A DNA stretch of 64,000 nucleotides, taken from assembly GCA_020137815.1 (NCBI GenBank), contig CM035351.1, positions 4,887,792 through 4,951,791 on the forward strand, given 5' to 3'. Origin of the DNA: Hormiphora californensis. Taxonomy: Eukaryota > Ctenophora > Tentaculata > Cydippida > Pleurobrachiidae. Position numbers and translations under genes: made by a program. Within the stretch, counting starts at the first letter, position 1, and the number at the start of each line of letters is the position of its first letter. Shown here piece by piece: positions 43,371 to 59,379 of this stretch. The notes beneath the pieces are model-generated. The model had not been told where the DNA came from. It ran no database searches and worked only from the letters and a program-made list of their open reading frames with translations.

Positions 43371-44054
43371 GGGTCATTATTGTTGTAACAGTCGGCACAG
43401 TTTTGGTGGTTGATATATTTTATATTCTCTACCCCAACTACCCTTTTCATCACATATATATACTCACTCATTCAATATCTCCATATCATACTGTTGAGTG
43501 TGGTGACTGGTGTGGTTCTTGAAGTTGAACCGAATATACGGCGGGTACAAGCTACAGCAGCGAATACATAGAGCCTCTAACAAATCATCGGCCATCCATG
43601 GCCCTCCCTCCCTCTCTCATTCCTTTCTACCCTCACTCTTTCTGCCCTCTGACTTAATGAAAATTAGTCGGGACTAAACCTTCTCAATGAGAAAAATTGC
43701 GGCTAGGACAGCCATTGTCTGTTTCAATTACTGCAGAGAGAGATATCTTGAAAAAGAATAGCGATTAGCCACTTTAAATGATGCAAAGTTCTTATAGGAT
43801 AAGATAAACGTTAATTCAGAGTATAATTAGCTGTATTAGTTTGTTTACTGTAAGCATATATCTGCATTGCAGACAGTTTCATTCCTTTGTTGCATAATTA
43901 GATATTCCTTTGTTTCCAAAATGACAATATGTAATCGCGTCCGACCGTTTTTTGGCGAAAATTGTTGTGAAGTGTCTAATAAAAGCAGTTTAAGCATATG
44001 ATCAGACTTTTGTTGTAATTCTTCTATTTCTCTCTCACTTTCTTTTTCCATGTG

Positions 44055-47110
<3,056 letters not shown>

Positions 47111-47118
47111 GCTACTAC

Positions 47119-47179
47119 CTGTCTGGCGCCGCGACCCATCTGAGCGCACTGTCAAATGGGGTATGGCGCCGCCATACAG
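47119..47179. mobile_element. 61-bp hAT-like miniature element, copy 1
   Basis: Begins CTGTCTGGCGCCGCGACCC and ends GGCGCCGCCATACAG. Flanked by the 8-bp direct repeat GCTACTAC (47111-47118 and 47180-47187). A second copy with a different 8-bp duplication is at 53661-53731. It encodes nothing. Confidence 0.8.
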
Positions 47180-47426
47180 GCTACTACCAACAATCCAGCG
47201 CTCTATAAGTTCGTTCTATTGTTTTATTATCACGTTTATTAGATTTAATGATATATATATGTGAAGTAGTACAGTTATTGAATGACTACTTAAATATAAA
47301 GCACTAGACTTAAGTTTAGTGCAATTACCTATACTTATATGCTATATGCAATTTGGATATATTAGTCTATATACTGTCCGTTCTCATTAGACTATCCGTC
47401 TGTCTGTCTCTCCTTTCTCTCTTTCT

Positions 47427-47570
<144 letters not shown>

Positions 47571-48425
47571 CGTTGTGTCTACTTGATCATCCCGCTGTAC
47601 GCCATTTTTATGTTGTCGTCAGAGCTCCTTTACCCTAGAAGAACGGGGGTATGTCTCGTTTAGAAGAACTTATTAAATAAGTTATTTCCGTGTTTTGAGA
47701 CGCATTGTTAAACGTGGTAAGGCTCGAAATGTGCCGCCTTTGTTTTTTTTCTGTCTTCAGTCTTCTCCCTCGCTATCTTTCTCTCTTTCCTCTCGTCTGG
47801 TATAACAGAGCAAGATAAAATTAAAAATTTGATTTCCCTAGAGAAGTTTGCCAATTTCGTGCATTATATGAAATAATAGAGATGGGATATTTTTAGGGTC
47901 CACAATTAGGTGTTCTAAAGACGTGAGAAGATTTGTTTTTCAGTAACGAATTAGAGCCAAAAATAATTTACTTGGCCCCTAGCCCAATTATTTCACTATT
48001 TCTTTCCGTCATTTACCGACCTTCCAATACACGATAATTCTCTTTACCGTTAATTCTCTTCGTTATCCTTCCCTCTTCTCCTCGTCACCCCACCCTTGCG
48101 GCTTCTTAGCATTCATTCATTCTACCGTGGAGACTAAACGAATACGCGAGTCTACGTGTCCATGTTGAAGACATGTCAGCCGCCCCTAATTATCCTGAAC
48201 CCCCTCTCCTTGTTATTTTTTGGGTTTCATTCATGAAAAATTATGCTATGATTATTATTAGATTAAAACAAACCACAACTTTAGGGTTTGTAATTGTAAT
48301 TTTTAGAATTCCTCCCTCTTTTGTTTTGATTCTCTCATTTTTAATTTCATGTTTTTAATTGAACTCTTTTGGTACTACAGGATTTAATGAAAGTCAGGAA
48401 GTGGATGTGGTATTGGTAGAGCAAC

Positions 48426-51933
<3,508 letters not shown>

Positions 51934-52543
51934 ATAGACTGATATAGCGTGAGATATTGTCTTTTAATTTTTTAATTTAGCTGAGTGTGACTTTTTTTCG
52001 TGTTTTGTCAGTCGCTTACGATGTTTTATCACATTATGATAGTTAATAGAGATATAATACAGATCTGCACTTGAGAGACACTTTTTAAGAGAACGTTGGA
52101 GACGTTAGACCTATTATTTAGACTTGTGAAAGGTCTGGTGAGAGATTAGAAAAGACTAACAATTTAATGCCTGCTAATAGTAATTCTGGTGACCAAACCA
52201 ATTAAATACTCCAATATAAAAAGTATATTTTTCAAGAATTTGGAAGAATTTACAATGTAATTGGTTAAATACGTTAGTTAACAAACCAAAAAGTTAACAC
52301 CCAATTAACTGACTGTTTCATTTTCAAATGAGTCACATTCTCTACATGACAGATCTTGTCAGGTTACTGCACTGTACCTCACAGCATACAATGTGAGGGA
52401 CAGTGCACACTGCACAGTGCACACATATTATCTGTTTCAGTCCACCACAATCCCCTCAGGGCCAGTGTCTAAATTCCCCTCAGGGCAGAGAGTCTGAACC
52501 CACTGGAGATATACCCCCTCCAAACCTACTCCAGGTATAGTAT
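51934..52543. other. Intergenic region between convergent genes
   Basis: AT-rich. Includes a GTGCACACTGCACAGTGCACAC near-palindrome at 52400-52425. No gene seen. Confidence 0.65.
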
Positions 52544-55500
52544 CTAACATGTTCCACAAGTAGAAGGGCAGAGTGTTGTTTTAACTTTAGTCCCAAAAGC
52601 ACCAAACTTGCCCTCCTCACATGCCCCCTGTTTCTTCAGGACGCTGCAGTATGTTGCCGTGTCCTCACACCGTTTAACCAACTTGGTCTCTGTGTGGAGA
52701 GGAGAAGGATGGAGAATGGAGGAATGGATGTGGAGATGATGGGATTTGAGCTGTGATAATGGATCGTGATTTGAGGAAAGCTGAGGGGACAAGTGAGTTG
52801 TCAGTTTGTCCGATCGATCGCGATCGTTTGTTGCTTGTGTGTGGACTGTTTATTGAAAGTTGTCTGTCTATCTGTGTCTGTCATTGTGGAGGAGACAATT
52901 GAGTTCAGCCAGTTTGGATTCTGGTGTGTGTGTGTCTGTGTCTGTGTTGGTTTTCAGTTTGTCTGTGACTGAATCAGCTGTACATTATGTTGAACTTGTG
53001 CTTCAGTTTGTTTGTACAGTTGTTTGTCCAATATCATGTGTGTCGGTGCGTTTTCAAGTAGTATGCTTGCAGCATTGTTTATTCAAATCAAAACACGTTT
53101 ATTCAAGACTGCAAAAAATGGAGGATTGTACCAAAAAAAGAAGGTATCGTCATGTACACATAGCTCTCACAAAAAACACTTCATAGCTGAGAGAGGGAAC
53201 ACGCATGTCAACACACGTGAGATATGAGAGAACTGCACCCCCTGCAATAAAGTTCTTTTAAAACCCAGGCATCGAGATATCAGAGCTCACAATTTTTAAT
53301 TTACAGAGTGTTCAAAATATGAGAGATCAGAGAGAGCTAGTGTCCAAACTGAGCAGTCCATGAGACTCAAACACACAGGCGCACACACACATTGCGGTGT
53401 GGTGTAGGATGATGGAGTGGTGGGTGGGGGCTTCATAGCAGTTGCGTCACTCAGGAGGGGAGGTGGTGCTGCTCACTTACGGTGGACATCCCTTTTATTA
53501 GCTGCTGCTGCCACTACCTTCTCAACGATACCTTCTGAGAGGGAGGGATGGGTGTTAGGAAAGATATATGGGCTGTTAGGAATCTGGGAGAACAGGGAGG
53601 GAGGATCTGGAAGAACAGGGAGGGATGGGTGTTAGGGATCTGGAAGAACAGGGAGGGGTCCTGTCTGGCGCCGCGACCCATCTGAGCGCACTGTCGTTGA
53701 GAATCAAATGGGGTATGGCGCCGCCATACAGGAGGGGTCAGGGGAAGGGTGTTAGAGGACTTAAAACAGGGAAGGAAGGGTGTCAGAGGACTTGAAAGGG
53801 GGAGGGGTGTTAGAGGACTTGAAACATGGAAGGATGGGTGTTAGAGGACTTGAAGGGGTAAGGGAGGGGTGTTAGAGGACTTTATTGGGATTGGGACGCT
53901 AAAGGAACCCAAACGTGGGGGGGGGGTTCACACTTTGTAGCAGTTTTAGCAAATGAAGAGGCGCTCAGGCGCTCTTAGTTCTTGAGTAGCATAGCTCAAA
54001 GCGCTATTGATCACACATGCTGAGATTAACCCGATACAGGGGCCTGGTTTAACAAACTAGAAGCTCCTGGAAGGGTAGCACACACTGTTAGCCAAGGAGC
54101 TGGTAGCAAAGCTAGATGTAGCAGACTAGACTCAGAGAGCAGTAGCAGGACATACTGTTAGGTGTTGCAGACTCAGAGAGCTCAGAGCATGGTAGCATGA
54201 CACACTCAGAGAGCTCATAGAGCAGTAGCAGCCTGCTACTAGCATGACACACTGTTAGCGTTACACACATGCTCCTCACTTGTGTGCTTATAAAGCTGGT
54301 TAGTATGGATCGTTCAATTGTTCAGGACCCGGAGGGACAAAACCCTTCTTTCTCCTTCCTTCAGCCCAGGATGTGTCCATTGCTCATCTTCCTCGTTTGC
54401 CCCAGGAATCCAAATCTGTTCCTCACTCAGTCCCACTCTTCCAATTTGTTCCTCACTCAGTCCTGGCCTTCCAATCTGTTCCTCGCTCAGTCCTGGCCTT
54501 CCAATTTGTTCCTCACTCAGTCCCACTCTTCCAATCTGTTCCTCGCTCAGTCCCACTCTTCCAATCTGTTCCTCATTCAGTCCCACTCTTCCAATTTGTT
54601 CCTCGCTCAGTCCCACTCTTCCAATCTGTTCCTCACTCAGTCCCACTCTTCCAATTTGTTCCTCGCTCAGTCCCACTCTTCCAAGCTGTTCCTCGCTCAG
54701 TCCCACTCTTCCAATCTGTTCCTCGCTCAGTCCTGGCCTTCCAATCTGTTCCTCGCTCAGTCCCACTCTTCCAATTTGTTCCTCGCTCAGTCCCACTCTT
54801 CCAATCTGTTCCTCACTCAGTCCCACTCTTCCAATTTGTTCCTCGCTCAGTCCCACTCTTCCAATCTGTTCCTCACTCAGTCCCACTCTTCCAATTTGTT
54901 CCTCGCTCAGTCCTGGCCTTCCAATTTGTTCCTCGCTCAGTCCCACTCTTCCAATCTGTTCCTCACTCAGTCCCACTCTTCCAATCTGTTCCTCACTCAG
55001 TCCCACTCTTCCAATTTGTTCCTCGCTCAGTCCCACTCTTCCAATCTGTTCCTCACTCAGTCCCACTCTTCCAAGCTGTTCCTCGCTCAGTCCCACTCTT
55101 CCAATTTGTTCCTCGCTCAGTCCCACTCTTCCAATCTGTTCCTCACTCAGTCCCACTCTTCCAATTTGTTCCTCGCTCAGTCCCACTCTTCCAATCTGTT
55201 CCTCACTCAGTCCCACTCTTCCAAGCTGTTCCTCGCTCAGTCCCACTCTTCCAATTTGTTCCTCACTCAGTCCTGGCCTTCCAATCTGTTCCTCGCTCAG
55301 TCCCACTCTTCCAATCTGTTCCTCACTCAGTCCCACTCTTCCAATCTGTTCCTCACTCAGTCCCACTCTTCCAATCTGTTCCTCACTCAGTCCCACTCTT
55401 CCAATCTGTTCCTCACTCAGTCCCACTCTTCCAATCTGTTCCTCACTCAGTCCCACTCTTCCAATTTGTTCCTCACTCAGTCCCACTCTTCCAATCTGTT

Positions 55501-57837
55501 CCTCACTCAGTCCCACTCTTCCAATCTGTTCCTCGCTCAGTCCCACTCTTCCAATCTGTTCCTCACTCAGTCCCACTCTTCCAATCTGTTCCTCGCTCAG
55601 TCCCACTCTTCCAATTTGTTCCTCACTCAGTCCCACTCTTCCAATCTGTTCCTCGCTCAGTCCCACTCTTCCAATTTGTTCCTCGCTCAGTCCCACTCTT
55701 CCAATCTGTTCCTCGCTCAGTCCCACTCTTCCAATTTGTTCCTCACTCAGTCCTGGCCTTCCAATTTGTTCCTCGCTCAGTCCCGGAAATGTCCACTGAC
55801 TTTCCTCGTTTAAGCCAGGATGAGTCCACTGACTTTCCTCAGCAGACCTTTTTACAAAAGACCTGATCCCCTCTGAGAGTTCTGAAACACACAAAATACA
55901 CACATGATATGATTCAAACTCTCACAATAGGTGCTTGGAAAACTTAACCCAGTCTAAAACCCAGGACGCCCATTATGATACTTTCAAAACTCACTCTAAT
56001 GCCATGTTCATGAATAGCAGGTGCTCTGTTATTTCAATCTCACTCTTATCAACCAGGGGCTGTTTGAAACGCTAGATGCTCTCTGCACTTATGCTCAATT
56101 TGATGCTCTCAAGCTCACTCAGGCCAGTTCACTCGTGATGCACCATGCACTCTGTATAGGGCTGTTCAATCTCTCTCACCGCAACTACAGGCACACTCGG
56201 CCAACATGCTATCTTTGTAGGTCTCATCAGTACAATAACCCTGTTCCTTCCACCAGGCACAATCTTCCTCACTACCCTTGTTCTCACACTCTCTCTTCAA
56301 CACTACCAACTGTTGTTCCTCAACCTCGTTGGTCACTGGATACATGTGTGTTATAGAGAGGGCGAGGGGAACATGTCGTGTGGGCTATTTGTTAGCGAAG
56401 GTTGCTTTTCTCGGCCCTCTTCCCGGGTTAGAACATGACAAAGCGAACAAGGGTCTAGAATATAGACACTCTTTTTAACTCTGTAGCTAAGATTAATTTA
56501 TGTCTTGTTCATAACTGGTATCTCCCTTATTTCCCCCTCTACTTACCACTAGGGCATCCACAAGATGCAGGGCACTCTGCATTCATAGCATCCTTGTAGT
56601 CCTCACTATCACAATATCTGTAGGGGGGAAGAAGGGGGGGGGGTTAGGCCGGTGTATTATAGTATACTGCATACTGTATGTAGTCGAGGTAAAGTTGGAG
56701 GGGGTGCAGTAGTTGAGACTAGGATAGTAAAGGAGCTTGGAGTTGGAGATCGGGGGATTGGAGAATTGGGGGATGGAGCTATTAGTATGAACTTACCCTT
56801 GTTCCTTCCACCAAGCACAGTCCTCTGCTGAACCTTTGTCTACGCAATCAGCACCTGGAGAGAGATGGTGGTGTTATGGTTTTGTAGAAGTTAGTTACCA
56901 GCTTAATAAATAGTAGCACTTTTGGGACAAGGTGTGGGGCTGAACTAGCATGAGATGAATGAATGATTAGAATTAACTGAAAGTTTGCAAAGTAAACTTT
57001 TTAACATGCTGCGATAGCTTGTATCATGCTCTTATATCGCCCTCAAATGTATGCAAAGTTTGAAAAGGATTGAACGGAGCTGAGTTTTGAAAAGGATTGA
57101 ACGGAGCTGAGTTTTGAAAAGGATTGAACGGAGCTGAGTTTTGAAAAGGATTGAACGGAGCTGAGTTTTGAAAAGGATTGAACAGAGCTGAGTTTTGAAC
57201 AAGATTGAACGGAGCTGAGTTTTGAAAAGGATTGAACAGAGCTGAGTTTTGAAAAGGATTGAACAGAGCTGAGTTTTGAACAAGATTGAACGGAGCTGAG
57301 TTTTGAACAGGTTTGAACAGAGCTGAGTTTTGAAAAGGTTTGAACTAAGCTGAGTTTTGAAAAGGATTGAACGGAGCGGATTTCTTACTCCGTTTCCCCG
57401 TATTACCCCGATCTGTCATTTCTTTGATTAACAGATTTCGGGGAAGGAAGGAGTGAGCGCACTCTATTGTCAGCACGGTTACCATGACATATGAGAGGAG
57501 GTACATGCCCTAATATGGGTATAAATCAAGCAAGTAGCAACTTCGTATAGGAAGTTAGTCGCTAGTTTAAAACAAAATGAAGAAACCACACATGCTTGTA
57601 GGTGATAGGGATGCTTTTTAAAGGGGTGCCTCTAGTTTAGGGTACCAACACAGTACATCATGTCACACTCAAGTCACTGGAATTATATAAACACTAGTAA
57701 CTTCACATCACTCATGCAGTGAGAACATCACTCATGCAGTATTCCATCACACACATATGATTGCACTTACGCTTAGGGAGGTTCATAGCTGAACAAAGGC
57801 CAACCAGGGCAATGAAACACAGGATAAACTTTGCCAT
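52544..57837 (-). CDS. Secreted protein with three ShKT-like domains
   Basis: Predicted secreted, disulfide-rich protein of about 150 aa. Exons: 57771-57837 (signal peptide), 56797-56854, 56547-56617, about 56180-56290 and 52544-52689. Domain 1 is split over exons 2 and 3 by a phase-2 intron. Domain 2 lies in one exon, as if exons 2 and 3 had been fused. Domain 3, preceded by a dibasic KR, is in the last exon and ends in CGTC. Each has the six-cysteine ShKT spacing; domain 2 has an altered C-terminal pattern. Introns around the modules are phase 1. ShKT domains occur in cnidarian channel-blocking peptides but also in many non-toxic metazoan proteins (astacins, peroxidases), so toxicity is not implied. 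The exon 4 acceptor is weak, and that exon may be an unused copy. The introns hold two minisatellites. Confidence 0.65.
53661..53731. mobile_element. 71-bp hAT-like miniature element, copy 2
   Basis: Same ends as the copy at 47119-47179, but with 10 extra central bases (GTTGAGAATC). Flanked by the 8-bp direct repeat GAGGGGTC (53653-53660 and 53732-53739). Lies in a large intron of the ShKT gene. Confidence 0.85.
53740..53890. repeat. Minisatellite, TTAGAGGACTTGAAA-like unit
   Basis: About five imperfect copies of a 30-36 bp unit (GGGTGTTAGAGGACTT). Confidence 0.75.
53891..54411. other. Intronic sequence with degenerate repeats
   Basis: Repeated CTCAGAGAGC, AGTAGCA and GACACACTGTTAG blocks between 54060 and 54260. 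No exon recognised. Confidence 0.5.
54412..55787. repeat. 30-bp minisatellite, about 46 copies
   Basis: Unit of the form CCAATCTGTTCCTCACTCAG plus TCCCACTCTT. Variants are CTCACTCAG/CTCGCTCAG, AATCTGTT/AATTTGTT and TCCCACTC/TCCTGGCC. Since 30 is a multiple of 3 and the unit lacks stops in most frames, four frames of about 500 codons stay open; none has independent support as coding. On the minus strand, the sense of the ShKT gene, the decapeptide EEQIGRVGLS repeats. Confidence 0.95.
57059..57375. repeat. 27-bp minisatellite in ShKT gene intron 1
   Basis: About 12 copies of TTGAAAAGGATTGAACGGAG plus CTGAGTT. 27 is divisible by 3, so a nonapeptide frame stays open on the minus strand; not supported as coding. 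Confidence 0.92.
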
Positions 57838-57857
57838 TATTATTTAGAGAGTTATAT

Positions 57858-58004
57858 CTAGCTATAATCGTAGTGAGGTGTGAGAAAGGTGGGGGACTTA
57901 CTGATTGATCGGGGTGCTCTATTTCTCCAGTTCGATCGGAACGGGGGTAAGGAGGATGCGATGAAGATTAAACAAGAAATCATAATGAGTAGTTGTCGAA
58001 ACAT
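57858..58004 (-). CDS. Small secreted-peptide ORF / alternative signal exon A
   Basis: 48-codon frame: MFRQLLIMISCLIFIASSLP is a clear signal peptide, followed by FRSNWRNRAPRS. A strong donor (ATCA|GTAAGTCCCCC) would end it at 57902 in phase 1, the same phase as exon 1 of the ShKT gene just downstream. It may therefore be an alternative first exon rather than a separate gene. Close paralogue of 58211-58387. Confidence 0.5.
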   Translation of the reverse strand: MFRQLLIMISCLIFIASSLPPFRSNWRNRAPRSISKSPTFLTPHYDYS

Positions 58005-58210
58005 GTTTGTGATGATCGTAAATCTGAACTAAGCTAAAGGGCTACTGGGGAATTATTACAAGCTCTAGAAAACGTGGTTCGATCATCTACGGCAGAATAG
58101 GACCTGCCATCTTCTAAAATTTGTACCCACTCTTTTTCTCTGTCTATACCCTCCCTCGACCCTCGTTTCATCGATACCGGGTCCGCCAAATGTGCGTGTA
58201 TAATACAGAT

Positions 58211-58387
58211 CTAAGATGTTCTAGGTTTCATGACGTTGAAATGTGTGTCATATTGTGACTGTGAGAGGCGGGGGGACTTACTACTTCGAGGTACTCTATT
58301 TCTCCAGTTAGATCGGAAGGCTGGTAATGACGTTGCGAGGAGGATTAAACAAGAGAGGATTAGGAGGTTGGATAGATGTCGGAACAT
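58211..58387 (-). CDS. Small secreted-peptide ORF / alternative signal exon B
   Basis: 58-codon frame with signal peptide MFRHLSNLLILSCLILLATS, then FRSNWRNRVPRS, shared with copy A. A donor at AGTA|GTAAGTCCCCC would end the exon at 58282 in phase 1. A TATA box lies about 75 bp upstream. The conserved FRSNWRNR segment could be a propeptide or a mature peptide; I know no family for it. Confidence 0.5.
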   Translation of the reverse strand: MFRHLSNLLILSCLILLATSLPAFRSNWRNRVPRSSKSPRLSQSQYDTHFNVMKPRTS

Positions 58388-58460
58388 ACTGGTGTGATCT
58401 GAACTAAGCAAGGAAGATACTTGGGAACTGTAATGCGAGTGGTGGGCAATGGAGTAACGG

Positions 58461-58467
58461 GTTTTAT
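58461..58467 (-). promoter_or_regulatory. TATA box upstream of signal exon B
   Basis: GGGTATAAAACCC on the minus strand, about 75 bp before the ATG at 58387; placement fits a start site near 58435. Confidence 0.55.
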
Positions 58468-59073
58468 ACCCAGGCATCTAGACTTGCAGTGTCACGTGGT
58501 ATGGGCACGTGACCAACCTCTGTTGAAGTAGGGAAATTGCACTGGGCCTTCCGTAGGATTGCACTTATGTGAATAGACGTTCTTGCTGGGTTCTTTCAAC
58601 CCTCCCTCCTTACTTCCCCCTTCTCTTTCTTTTCTCTTTCTCTTCTCCCCCAACAACCCTCTCTCTTTCTCTCTCTCACTCTTTCTCTTTTTCTATCGCT
58701 TTCTTTCTCCCCTGCATGTGTTGAAGTAGCAACTAGACATTAGGAGACAAAAGAAATGGCGAAGAACTTCCCCAATTTCTACATATGAATTCTAAGAATG
58801 TTATTTTTCCTGCTTTCCCTCCCTTTTATCTCCCCTGCTCACCCTTTCTCCCACTCTCCCTTTCTCTTCCCACTCTCCCTCTTCCCTCAGACGTCTTTGT
58901 TTTCCCTCTATCCCCCACAAGTGGTCCCTCTCTCGGTTTCTAGTTAATTTCCGAACTAGGTTGCACCCACTGGTATCAATATTTAATATCAAGAAAGAAG
59001 CTTGATAGGCAGAAAGAAGGACGGATAGTGATAGGTTGTATATGGACCAAAGATCGTCATAATAAGTAGCTCT
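58468..59073. other. Intergenic, pyrimidine-rich in part
   Basis: CACGTG boxes at 58492-58512 lie near the TATA box. CT-rich low-complexity runs occupy 58600-58900. No gene recognised. Confidence 0.5.
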
Positions 59074-59132
59074 ACCTTGTGGCCAATTGCAACACTTTGA
59101 TGGTCCAACAGTGTTGCAATTGGTCACAAGGT
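59074..59132. repeat. 59-bp hairpin
   Basis: Two 23-bp arms (ACCTTGTGGCCAATTGCAAC...) with one mismatch around a 13-bp loop. Possibly a miniature element; no target duplication seen. Confidence 0.75.
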
Positions 59133-59331
59133 GATACTAGGGTCTCAGTATCAGTATCTAGTTGGTCTGGGGAAGTATTATTAATATTAGGGACGCTAGA
59201 GGATAGGTCTGAATTATATTTCTAAAGTGCCAATCCGAGGGAAGCCAATTGAGAGGTCTGAGTAAAGGAATAATCGAAACTTTCATAGCCAAAAAAATTT
59301 AGATAAGTAACGGGGTGCTATAAGTAAAGGT

Positions 59332-59379
59332 AGTGTCTGGCGACGCTCACCCGATCTGAGTGCACTGTCGCCAGACAAC
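59332..59379. mobile_element. Relative of the hAT-like miniature element, copy 3
   Basis: AGTGTCTGGCGAC and GTCGCCAGACAACT form the ends. The core CCGATCTGAGTGCACTGTC matches CCATCTGAGCGCACTGTC of the copies at 47119 and 53661. No clear 8-bp duplication. Confidence 0.55.

Noticed and set aside
54314-55903. Four overlapping frames of about 500 codons
   Set aside because: They are phases and strands of one 30-bp minisatellite; no domain, start context or splice evidence supports translation.
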